Origin: Scylla paramamosain
Taxonomy: Eukaryota; Arthropoda; Malacostraca; Decapoda; Portunidae
NCBI RefSeq assembly: GCF_035594125.1
Contig: NC_087181.1
Coordinates: 8,601,317-8,665,316, forward strand
Direction of reading: 5' to 3'
DNA length: 64,000 nt
The position numbers and the translations under genes are program-made. How positions within the stretch are numbered: position 1 is the stretch's first letter; every line of letters starts with the position of its first letter. Below, one piece after another: positions 1-11,630 of this stretch. The notes under the pieces are model-generated. The model saw only the letters and a program-made list of their open reading frames with translations, made no database searches and was not told the DNA's origin.

Positions 1-1743
1 AATAATTTCAGATGTCTTCCACAGTTTAGGTATATAAGATTGATCCAAGGAACTCTGAAAAATTCTGCATAAAACTGGAACCAACTCGTATTTACAAATG
101 CTTACTACCTTAGCACTTACTCTATCAGGCCCTGCCGCTTTATTGCTCTTAACTCTTTTCAAACTTTCTAGTACATCCTCACACGTTACAGTAAATATTC
201 CATGTTCCTTGTTATGTAAAAACTCAATAAGGCTGTTCTGTTCTGAAGAATAATCCTGGACATCAAATCTATAATAAAACTTATTTAGTTCATTGCAATA
301 ATCCTTTACATTTGTAATATCTGGACACACGGATTTCTTAGTCATTCCAGTAATGTTACGCAAACCTTGCCAAGCAGCCTTTGTATCTTTCTCAAACCAA
401 TGTTCTATTTTCCTTTTGTATTTTTCTTTTTCCATGCTAATCATATCATCAATTTTCTTCTGAATGATTCTTAAGTTGACTCTATCATTTCGTAACCTAC
501 ATTGTCTTTTCTCATGTAGCAAATTTTTCACACTTTTCGTAAACCAGGGCTTATTGTTAGGGTAGCACTTAACACTCTTGACAGGCAAAATGTTTTCCAC
601 ACAAAAAGATAAGTAGCAATTTAAGACATCCACATTCTCGTCAATACTAGCATTTTCATCATACAGTATGTTCCATTCTGTCGATTCCATACAGCCTCTC
701 AGAGTATCGCTCACTTTGTCATCCCACTCATATATTTTCTTAATGACAGGTTTAGAAGTTTTCAATTTTTGTCTATGAATAGGTGTTAAGAGGCACATTT
801 CATGGTCTGACAAACTGAGGGGCTTCATTTTACTTGCCTTATAACTATTCTTTATATTACAATAATAATGATCTAATATTTTCTCCTCTCTTGTAGCAAA
901 GTCAATATACTGTTGATAATGAGGAACATAACTCTGAAATTTAGAACCATTGAAATCTCCTGCTATTAATTTAACTGCTTCAGGTGACATATTTTCAGTC
1001 TTACACACAGCATCATATAACAGACTTTCTGCATTTTTTATATCCACATTTGGAGGAATATAAACTACTATTATAAAAAACTTGTTAAATTCTCTTGGTA
1101 AATAGTAAGGTCTCACGGAAAGTGTCATGTATTCAATGCAGTCATTACAGACTTTCTCAATCACAGTTATATCCCTGCACCACCTGTTGTTTACGTAAGC
1201 ACACACTCCGCCACCAGCACTTTTTCCTGAGTCTGGGGTTCGATCGCTCCTTATTAATTGATACCCATCAATATGATATGCTGAGTCGGGATCGTTATCA
1301 CCACTTAACCAAGTTTCTGTCAGACAAATGATAGATGCCTCCCTGAATGCATAATTCCACTTGCACAAAGCACTAAGTTCATCAAACTTGTTCCGTACTG
1401 AACGAACATTTCCGACCACACACATAGGGAGAGGGAGCCGGGCGCCGCGTCGTCTGCACCTCACCTTCACACCACCCCGCCTTCCTCTCCTTTTGTTATT
1501 TCTAGTTTTTCCCTCTGGATGCAACACCTTCCTTTTCACAGCATCTGGCACGGTCACAGCAATTGTCTCAACGTTGCTAGACTTTGCTAACGTTAGCAGA
1601 ATATCCTTGCCATAAATCAGTCGTTCCTGCTGTTTGTTTACATCCGGCGGCTCATCAGTCCGGGTAGACACAGCGGCCACACTCACAGAACAGCTCTGTA
1701 GCACCCACCAGAAGAGTAGAAAGCAAACTATTCGCGTCATCAT
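1..1743 (-). CDS. CR1/Rex1-like non-LTR retrotransposon ORF (endonuclease plus start of RT), cut by window edge
   Basis: I translated the minus strand block by block from two adjacent ATGs (1743 and 1740) and met no stop before position 1, so 581 codons are open and the frame leaves the window. After a hydrophobic start (MMTRIVCFLLFWW) and a basic stretch comes an APE-type endonuclease: a N-V-R-S-V-R-N-K-F motif, CLTETWL, GGGVCAYVNNRWC, GDFNGSKF and SDHEMCLL. A linker with NNKPWFTKSVKNLL follows, then the RT N-terminus with SNKAAGPDRVSAKVV and LWKTSEIIPV at the edge. These motifs are typical of CR1/L2/Rex1-type LINE ORF2 proteins, which nick DNA and prime reverse transcription there. The catalytic RT palm lies outside the window. 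The sequence is unrelated to the J-LINE family that fills the rest of the window. Bases 1744-1872 are probably its 5' UTR. Clade assignment is by eye. Confidence 0.88.
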   Translation of the reverse strand, partial: MMTRIVCFLLFWWVLQSCSVSVAAVSTRTDEPPDVNKQQERLIYGKDILLTLAKSSNVETIAVTVPDAVKRKVLHPEGKTRNNKRRGRRGGVKVRCRRRGARLPLPMCVVGNVRSVRNKFDELSALCKWNYAFREASIICLTETWLSGDNDPDSAYHIDGYQLIRSDRTPDSGKSAGGGVCAYVNNRWCRDITVIEKVCNDCIEYMTLSVRPYYLPREFNKFFIIVVYIPPNVDIKNAESLLYDAVCKTENMSPEAVKLIAGDFNGSKFQSYVPHYQQYIDFATREEKILDHYYCNIKNSYKASKMKPLSLSDHEMCLLTPIHRQKLKTSKPVIKKIYEWDDKVSDTLRGCMESTEWNILYDENASIDENVDVLNCYLSFCVENILPVKSVKCYPNNKPWFTKSVKNLLHEKRQCRLRNDRVNLRIIQKKIDDMISMEKEKYKRKIEHWFEKDTKAAWQGLRNITGMTKKSVCPDITNVKDYCNELNKFYYRFDVQDYSSEQNSLIEFLHNKEHGIFTVTCEDVLESLKRVKSNKAAGPDRVSAKVVSICKYELVPVLCRIFQSSLDQSYIPKLWKTSEII

Positions 1744-1872
1744 GGTGTCTGTAGCTTCATAACTCGCCAGGCAACTCAGGAATACCAGCAGCCTTCCAAT
1801 TCCATTAAATAAATACAATGAAGAAAATCGGAGCAGACAAGCACAGGTCGCCCGCGGAGGTGGCGCCCTCAC

Positions 1873-2135
1873 GATATATATATGTTACAGTCAATACCTG
1901 AATCCAGACAATTTGTAAAGTGACTTATTTTTTCAGGCAATTTGTGAACTGCCTGGTTAGGTTAGGTTAGGTTAGGTTAGGTTAGGTTAGGTTAGGTTAG
2001 GTTAGGTTAACCTAACCTAACCTAACCTAACCTAACCTAACCTAACCTAACCTAACCTAACCTAACCAGGCAGTTCACAAATTGCCTGAAAAAATAAGTC
2101 ACTTTACAAATTGTCTGGATTCAGGTATTGACTGT

Positions 2136-2147
<12 letters not shown>
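1873..2147. repeat. Near-perfect palindrome with TTAGG telomere-type repeats in its arms
   Basis: A unique arm of about 80 bp (from TGTTACAGTCAATACC to GAACTGCCTGG) leads into about 11 GGTTA units. The sequence then turns at 2008/2009 into about 12 TAACC units and the same arm in reverse complement. The halves differ by one pentamer. GGTTA/TAACC is the arthropod telomere repeat in another phase. The palindrome abuts the TA array at 2139. It may be a foldback MITE, an interstitial telomeric inversion, or an assembly fold-over. Confidence 0.93.
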
Positions 2148-2953
<806 letters not shown>

Positions 2954-3292
2954 GGAGCCGGGGTTTGTTTTGTGGCGGCCACATGTGTTTGTTTGGCTCC
3001 GTTTGGGGGGATGGGACTGCTGTGTCCTGGAAAGGAGCAGCCGTCAAGTCTCTGTGGCGATACTTGTGTCCTCGAGGGGCCGACGGGAAGTATGAGGCGT
3101 AATAGTGTTGTGCCTGACAGCAAGACGCAGACTTGGTGGTGTCACACCCAGGAAGAAGTATTTTGTTTTATTGAGAGCGGCCACATGGCCCCTCTTAGTT
3201 TTGACAAGGAAGTGGCATTTTTGTTTTACCAATTTTATGGGTGTGGCACGGAGGCTCCGTGGAGCCAGGAATGGGTAAGCAGGTGTGATGTG

Positions 3293-3295
<3 letters not shown>
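2954..3295. other. Unassigned stretch between J-LINE 5' end and TA array
   Basis: A GC-richer stretch with an open frame that runs on into TA repeat codons. I recognise no domain or splice structure in it. Treated as non-coding or unknown repeat. Confidence 0.5.

Positions 3296-3384
<89 letters not shown>
3296..3384. repeat. (TA)n array
   Basis: Pure TA run directly adjoining the inverted Penelope-like arm at 3387. Confidence 0.98.
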
Positions 3385-3386
<2 letters not shown>

Positions 3387-3563
3387 TTGAAGGTGATAGC
3401 CAATTCGGCGTTAATGATTTTCTTTAAGGTATTTTCTCTACACCTTAAAAGTGTTCTAACTTCTTTTTCTAAAGGTGTAATGGCTGCGCCATAGCTAGCC
3501 ATGTGTGCCAGATCCGGATTTTGGGTCTCTTGACCCTTTCTCAGGAGCGTGTAGGTTGGTTCA
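3387..3563 (-). repeat. Inverted arm of Penelope-like element (partner 4044-4220)
   Basis: This stretch is the reverse complement of 4044-4220 with few differences. Read on the minus strand it encodes the same PLE N-terminal segment (MASYGAAITPLEKEVRTLL, then [10 protein letters not shown]) next to a TA array. The arms flank the GIY-YIG segment at 3594-3899. Inverted, LTR-like partial copies around one body are a known feature of Penelope-like elements. Confidence 0.8.
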
Positions 3564-3593
3564 GACATCAAGAGAGAAGCAATACAGAAGTAA

Positions 3594-3899
3594 CAAGTCG
3601 TATATAGTTTCACCTGCAAACAAGGAAACTGCGAAGTCCTACCTACAACCTATATCGGCGAGACTACTACAAAGCTCTCGCGACGTTTAACACTGCACTT
3701 AGCTGCCGGATCCCCGAAAAACCACTTGCTACAAGAGCACAACATCACCATCACCAGGAAAATCTTAGAAGACAACACTGACATCATTGACAGCTGCCCC
3801 GACAAGAGAAGATTATCCATTTTAGAAGCCCTCCACATAAAAGAAGAAAACCCGAGGTTGAATATCAAACAATTGACCTACAAGCACTGCCGAGCATGA
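3594..3899 (+). pseudogene. Penelope-like element, C-terminal GIY-YIG endonuclease
   Basis: An open frame of 101 codons without an ATG ends at TGA 3897-3899. It begins QVVYSFTCKQGNC, a Cys pair typical of the PLE linker. The GIY-YIG core follows: TTYIGETTTKLSRRLTLHL, then NITITRKILEDNTDII, the LSILEALHIKEENP helix containing the conserved Glu, and RLNIKQ. In Penelope-like retroelements this domain follows the RT and cuts the target DNA. The RT is missing: a stop at 3591 and the inverted arm at 3387-3563 lie immediately upstream, so this is a severely 5'-truncated copy. The endonuclease itself has no frameshift. Family assignment rests on the motif order, not on a search. Confidence 0.85.
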
Positions 3900-4043
3900 G
3901 ATCAAAACTAGACGACGCATCAAGCGAACGAGCCAATCAGCGACGCCGTAGTGCGCGGCTGGCCGCCGCTGAGACTGGCAGGCGGGTATACAAGAAAACG
4001 CTACAGCATTAGTCATTCCCACTGCAGACACAGAAGAGGAAAC

Positions 4044-4246
4044 ACCAACCTACAAGCTACTGAGGAAGGGTGAAGAGACCCAAAATCCGGATCTAGCACA
4101 CATGGCTAGCTATGGCGCACCCATTACACCTTTAGAAAAAGAGGTTAGAACATTTTTAAGGTGTAGAGAAAATACCTTAAAGAAAATCATTAACGCCGAA
4201 TTGGCTATCACCTTCAATGAAGTATGCCTTAGAGAGAATCTCCTGC

Positions 4247-4248
<2 letters not shown>
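4044..4248 (+). pseudogene. Penelope-like element, N-terminal fragment ending in TA array
   Basis: This plus-strand frame encodes TPTYKLLRKGEETQNP, MASYGAPITPLEKEVRTFL, then [18 protein letters not shown] and CLRENLLP before running into TA codons. A pattern ending in C-L-x-x-N-L-L-P-x-Y is typical of the region before the RT in PLE proteins. It lies just downstream of the GIY-YIG end of another PLE segment, in the same orientation. That gives a tail-to-head junction as in PLE tandem ('pseudo-LTR') arrangements. A related fragment is at 34011-34194. The element is broken at the array. Confidence 0.68.

Positions 4249-4334
<86 letters not shown>
4249..4334. repeat. (TA)n array
   Basis: Pure TA run between the Penelope-like N-terminus and the 3' end of J-LINE copy C. 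Confidence 0.98.
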
Positions 4335-4337
<3 letters not shown>

Positions 4338-4754
4338 TAGAAAAATGAAGGATAAGTGTCTTGAAACCTCCCCATTAAAGGGAATTCAAGTCATTGGAAG
4401 GTGGAAATACAAAAGCAGGTAGGAAGTTCCAGAGTTTCCCAGAGATAGGGATGAATGATTGAGAATACTGGTTAACTCTTTCATTAGAGAGGTGGACAGA
4501 GTAGGGGTGAGGGAAAGAGGAAAGTCTTGTAAAACGATACCCCGGGAGGAGAGGAGGCATGCAGTTAGCAAGATCAGAAGAGCAATTAGCACAAAAATAG
4601 CGGTAGAATATAGTAAGAGATCTAACATTGCGGCGATGAGAAAGAAGCTGAAGACAGAGAAAAGGAGTTAATGAGATGAATAGCTTTTGATTCCAACCTG
4701 TCTAGAAGAGCGGTATGAGTGGAACCCCACCAGCCATGTGAAGCATACTCCATA

Positions 4755-4924
<170 letters not shown>

Positions 4925-5778
4925 GCAAATGGAAGGGTGAGAAAAACTTCATAGAAGCTAGAGATGAGGTGTGGAGTTTCCAGTTTAGATTATAAATAAA
5001 AGACAGACCGATGATGTTCAGTGTAATAGAGGGGAACAATTGAGTGTCATTGAAGAAGAGGGGATGGATGCCTGGAAAGTTGTGTCGAAATGATAGATGG
5101 AGAAATTGAGTTTTAGAGGCATTGAACAATGCTAAATTTACTCTACCCCATTCAGAAATTTTAGAAGGATCAGAAGTCAGGCATTCTGTGGCTTCACTGT
5201 ATGAACTGTTTACTTCTTTAAGAGTTGGACGTCTACGAAAAGACATGGAAAAGTGCATGGTGGTGTCATCAGCGTAGGAGTGGATAGGACAAGAAGTTTG
5301 GTTTAGAGGATTATTGATGAATAATAGGAAGAGAGTGGGTGACAGAACAGAATCCTGAGAAACACCATTGTAAATAGATTTAGGAGAACAGTGACCGTCT
5401 ATCACAGGAGCAATAGAACGGTCAGAAAAGAAAGTTGAGATGAAGTTACAAAGAGAAAGATAGAAGCCGTAGGAGGGTAGTTTGGAAATCAAAGCTTTGT
5501 GCCAGAGTTTAAAGCTTCTGATATGCCTAAGGCAACAGCAAAAGTTTCAACAAAATCTCTAAAAGAGGATGACGAAGACTCAATAAGGAAAGCCAAAAGA
5601 CCATCAGTAGAGGGGCCTTGACGAAACCTATACTGGCTTCAGAGAAAAGGTTGTGAGGTGATAGATGTTTAAGAATCTTCCTGTTGAGGATACATTCAAA
5701 AACTTAATAAAGGCAGAAAATTAAAACAATAGGACGGTAGTTTGTGGGATTGGAACGGTCGCCCTTTTTACTAATTTA

Positions 5779-6747
5779 GGGGGGTTGTAGGATCCGGATC
5801 TGATTTTTTTTATATAATTTTGTGCATTTTTTCTGTTTCTTTTGATATATGCAACGTTTTGATAAAAAAAAACTTACATAATGTGGTCTTCCGTCATGAA
5901 ATTCCAGTTTCACGGGCCTTTTTTTTCTTTTTTCCATATTTTTTTCTGATATATCCGTTTTCTTTAGTTTCCTATGAAAATCTACTGTTCTCTTTCTGAG
6001 TATAACATTAGAGAACAAGAAATTTTCATGTGTAACTAAATTTCTTGGATTTATATACGAAAAATAAAAATGTAACTATTTTTTTTTTCTTAAATTCAGC
6101 AAATAATCAATGTATCTGCATCAAATATCTTTTCCTTTAATATTCTATTTATTTAAAAAACTTGAAACACTGGTTTTACCTAGAAATATGGCGGAATATA
6201 ACAAAATTCTTTCCCACCGCTTCCCTCCCCTCTCGGTAATTAAGCTTGAAATCATGAATCGCTTTAGGCCTATGTACAAAGCCAATCGGAGTAAGTTAAT
6301 AAAACTATGTCTGTTTTTTCAACATATTCTGATGTATATATCATGTGAATTTGAAGTCCCTAGCTGCAATAGGTAAATTATAGTCACCCTTAAAGTTTAT
6401 TTAGGCATATAAAAATGATATCCGTAGTTATTCCTGTTATACATATATTGGCTATTGCAGCTCATGAAACTATAAGAGGTGAACAAAGTTGGCTACCAAA
6501 ATTTTTGTTTGGAGTTGATTTTGATTTTTGTCAAATATTTGAAAGTCAAGCCTTTTTTTTACTTATTCATCGAACTAAAAAAAATACATATATTATTCTA
6601 CAAGAAAAAAATTATGACAGAAATTGTCTTCTTATCCTTCCTGATTAAAATGCTTTTTTGAATGAAAGAAATTGGTCAATATATAAGGGAGGAGATATGA
6701 GTTGACATAGGCAATTTAGCATGGGATTTGCGATTCTACAACCCCCC
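5779..6747. mobile_element. TIR-bounded element inserted in J-LINE copy C
   Basis: The insert interrupts J-LINE between CGCCCTTTTT and AAGAACAGG, which are contiguous in other copies. It begins GGGGGGTTGTAGGATC and ends GATTCTACAACCCCCC, so the termini are inverted repeats of at least 12 bp. The interior is AT-rich and its short open frames (for example 5776-6018 minus and 6110-6376 plus) match nothing I know. No transposase is visible, so it is best read as a non-autonomous DNA transposon. No clear target-site duplication was seen. Confidence 0.75.
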
Positions 6748-6776
6748 CTCCCCTTTAAGAACAGGCTGAACGTAGA

Positions 6777-6938
6777 GAAAATTTAAGCAAGAAGGAAAGG
6801 TAGATGTTAACAGAGTTGAAAGAGTTTGACTAAGCAAGGTGAAAGCACGGAGGCGCAGAAAATTTAAGCAAGAAGGAAAGGTAGATGTTAACAGAGTTGA
6901 AAGAGTTTGACTAAGCAAGGTGAAAGCACGGAGGCGCA
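6777..6938 (-). repeat. 81-bp in-frame tandem duplication within J-LINE copy C
   Basis: The block starting GAAAATTTAAGCAAGAAGG at 6777 is repeated at 6858 with almost no change. The 81-bp period equals 27 codons, so the minus-strand frame carries the segment LSQTLSTLLTSTFPSCLNFL twice. Other J-LINE copies have it once. Confidence 0.92.
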
Positions 6939-7145
6939 GTTTCGGAGAACAATAGGAGGGATCCCATCAGGTCCACAAGTCTTCCGAGGGTTAGGCCAGC
7001 TAGGGCATGGAAAACATCTCCGTGAAGAATTTTAGTAAGTAGCATAAAGTTGTCAGAGGGCGGAGGAGAGGAAGGAACAAGACCTGAGTCATCCAAAGTA
7101 GTTTTTAGCAAAGTTTTAAGCGAAGAGATCATCTTTAGAGATAGA

Positions 7146-7707
7146 TGTACGGGGAGCAGAGTCTTGGGCTGGTGTACGTATGGAAGTGTGTCGCCACACC
7201 CTCACCCTTCCTTGTATTCCCTCCTCGCAGCATAGAGAGTTTGGCGCACTTTCCGACTGTTAGTCACTACCTAGCGCTTAGAATTAGACGGAGCAGACGT
7301 ATTGAGATGGGTGCTAATATCTAAAGGAGACTGAAGCAGGAAAAGAGGTTGTGTTAAGGGTATAAGTGAGTCATTACCGGCCGTACGTCCCTGTCTACTT
7401 ACATAGTATAGGAATCTCCTTAGTAGCCTGCAAGAGAGGGTAGTTTTGTATAACATTCTTTACCCAGGGAAGTGACTCCTCGGGTGCGTGTGTGTACAGT
7501 GAGCGGTGAATGACCCTCCTTTGTCTTTGTGGGCACTCGTCTTTTGTCGTTTACCGTGTCTCTTGTTAGTGAACTTGTTTTGTGTTAAATGTTACTGTTG
7601 GCTGATGCTGTTCAGCCACAGAGGACTTAAGTAATTAGCTGTGAAGAGAACTTTACTCCCTCTTCAGGTCCTGACAAGACCTGCCATCCAGGTTGGATGG
7701 CTCTACC
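7146..7707. other. Unassigned stretch, possible LTR-like fragments
   Basis: No coding region recognised. Bases 7500-7600 loosely resemble the LTR-like region around 10800-10880 (TGTTAAATGTTACTG and nearby T/G-rich sequence), so this may be a decayed piece of the same Gypsy family. Confidence 0.35.
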
Positions 7708-7794
7708 CAGTTCTTTGCGAATACTTTTTATGATTTTCTGCCTTGAAGTTACTACAGTACTTACACTCAAATCTCACTGAGGTAGGCGAAATAA

Positions 7795-7834
<40 letters not shown>

Positions 7835-7892
7835 TTAGTTTATAAAAAAAAAAAGCTGCAAGACAACGCTGACCTACACGTAATAGTCCTTC

Positions 7893-7905
<13 letters not shown>
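7708..7905 (+). repeat. Dispersed repeat, copy 1 (partner 8826-9060)
   Basis: GTTCTTTGCGAATAC, a segment with GAAGTTACTACAGTACTTAC, a (GT)n run at 7798-7832, then AAGACAACGCTGACCTACAC and a second GT run. The same order occurs at 8826-9060. The GT run differs in length between copies, so it travelled with the repeat and then changed. Confidence 0.88.
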
Positions 7906-7973
<68 letters not shown>

Positions 7974-8000
7974 TCGTATATATATATATATATATATATA
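7906..8000. repeat. (TA)n array with ACTCG interruption
   Basis: TA run broken once by ACTCGTATA at about 7973, the reverse complement of the interruption at 4765. Confidence 0.98.
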
Positions 8001-8344
8001 CCCAAACAGGCAAAAATGTGGCAACATCATAATGATCTATACTTTCCGCCATAAGCATTAAAGGAGGAAGAAAATACGTCCAATAAGTATAAACGAGTTA
8101 GGAGGTTAATGATTGACATGGAAAAACACGAATGTTTTAAAAGTATGACGTTAACGATGCACGGGATAACAGAAGTTTAACCCTAAAACTAACTCCTTTG
8201 AACGAAAGCCTTACTCATTGTTTTCTCAGTAAACCCATGATACCGACACTATATGAACGTCAAAACACTGGAGAACTTTTGAACCAGTGAGTTCGATTTC
8301 GCTAGACTCCCAAACCAGCCAGTTTCATGCTTAGGTGCAGACCA

Positions 8345-8348
<4 letters not shown>

Positions 8349-8415
<67 letters not shown>
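8349..8415. repeat. (GA)n microsatellite
   Basis: Pure GA run. The flanking 8001-8348 holds no gene that I recognise. A second, shorter GA run lies at about 8633-8672. Confidence 0.97.
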
Positions 8416-8417
<2 letters not shown>

Positions 8418-8631
8418 TGGAAAAAAATTACGAAGCGCCAACTCACGATGAAGTATTACATCTTGCTCACCATGACTGTACATATTTAGTGAGACAAGAG
8501 GAGGAGGAGAACGTAAAAAAAAAAAAAAAAAACTAAGTAGAACAATAACTTGACAAATGTAAGAAATAACGATCTGGCATTATGCAACACCACTTTGAAT
8601 ACAGTGGTGGGAACAATATACGTGTAAGTAT

Positions 8632-8678
<47 letters not shown>

Positions 8679-8825
8679 TTATGCACCATGGGGTAGAATA
8701 CGTGGGTCGAGTGGGAGACCTTGAACACCATTTCCCATTTCTACTCAGTGGCCTCTGTGACTTCGTCGAATAAGCAGGGTTCTGTTTCAGCTCTTCCTTC
8801 ATTGAATATTTTGAAGTAGGTATAA

Positions 8826-8933
8826 AAAATAAGTTCTTTGCGAATACCTTTTTTTTTTTTTTCTGCCATGAAGTTACTACAGTACTTACACTTAAATCTC
8901 ACTAAGAGAGGCGAAAGGATTCTATGTGTGTGT

Positions 8934-8993
<60 letters not shown>

Positions 8994-9060
8994 TATAAAA
9001 AAAAGCAAGACAACGCTGACCTACACGTGATAGTTCCTCTGTGTGTGTATGTGAATGTGT
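8826..9060 (+). repeat. Dispersed repeat, copy 2 (partner 7708-7905)
   Basis: Same order of segments as copy 1, in direct orientation, with a (GT)n run at about 8924-8990. Confidence 0.88.
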
Positions 9061-9067
9061 GTTCTAT

Positions 9068-9075
9068 TCATACAT

Positions 9076-9146
<71 letters not shown>
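9068..9146. repeat. (CT)n microsatellite
   Basis: Pure CT run that ends where J-LINE copy D begins. Confidence 0.97.
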
Positions 9147-10056
<910 letters not shown>

Positions 10057-10149
10057 TCATATATATTATATATATATTAGACAGTAAGGTTAATGATCAG
10101 GTTAATGAGGAAACCATTAACGTTAAGGGCCCATTATCCCTATTGTGCA

Positions 10150-10151
<2 letters not shown>

Positions 10152-10230
<79 letters not shown>

Positions 10231-10231
10231 T
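10152..10231. repeat. (TA)n array at SINE tail
   Basis: TA run directly after the 3' end of the minus-strand SINE. Its small ATATTATATATA outlier lies at 10057-10078. Confidence 0.97.
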
Positions 10232-11513
<1,282 letters not shown>

Positions 11514-11630
11514 AGAAATTGGCCAGGATTGCTGGAAGTTTCGTAGTCAAATGAGGGAGACAGTTGCTTGTTGTTTGTTTCGTTGTTCTTTGTGTGCCTG
11601 TACTCAGCTTACGCCCTGGAAGGGAAGGCT

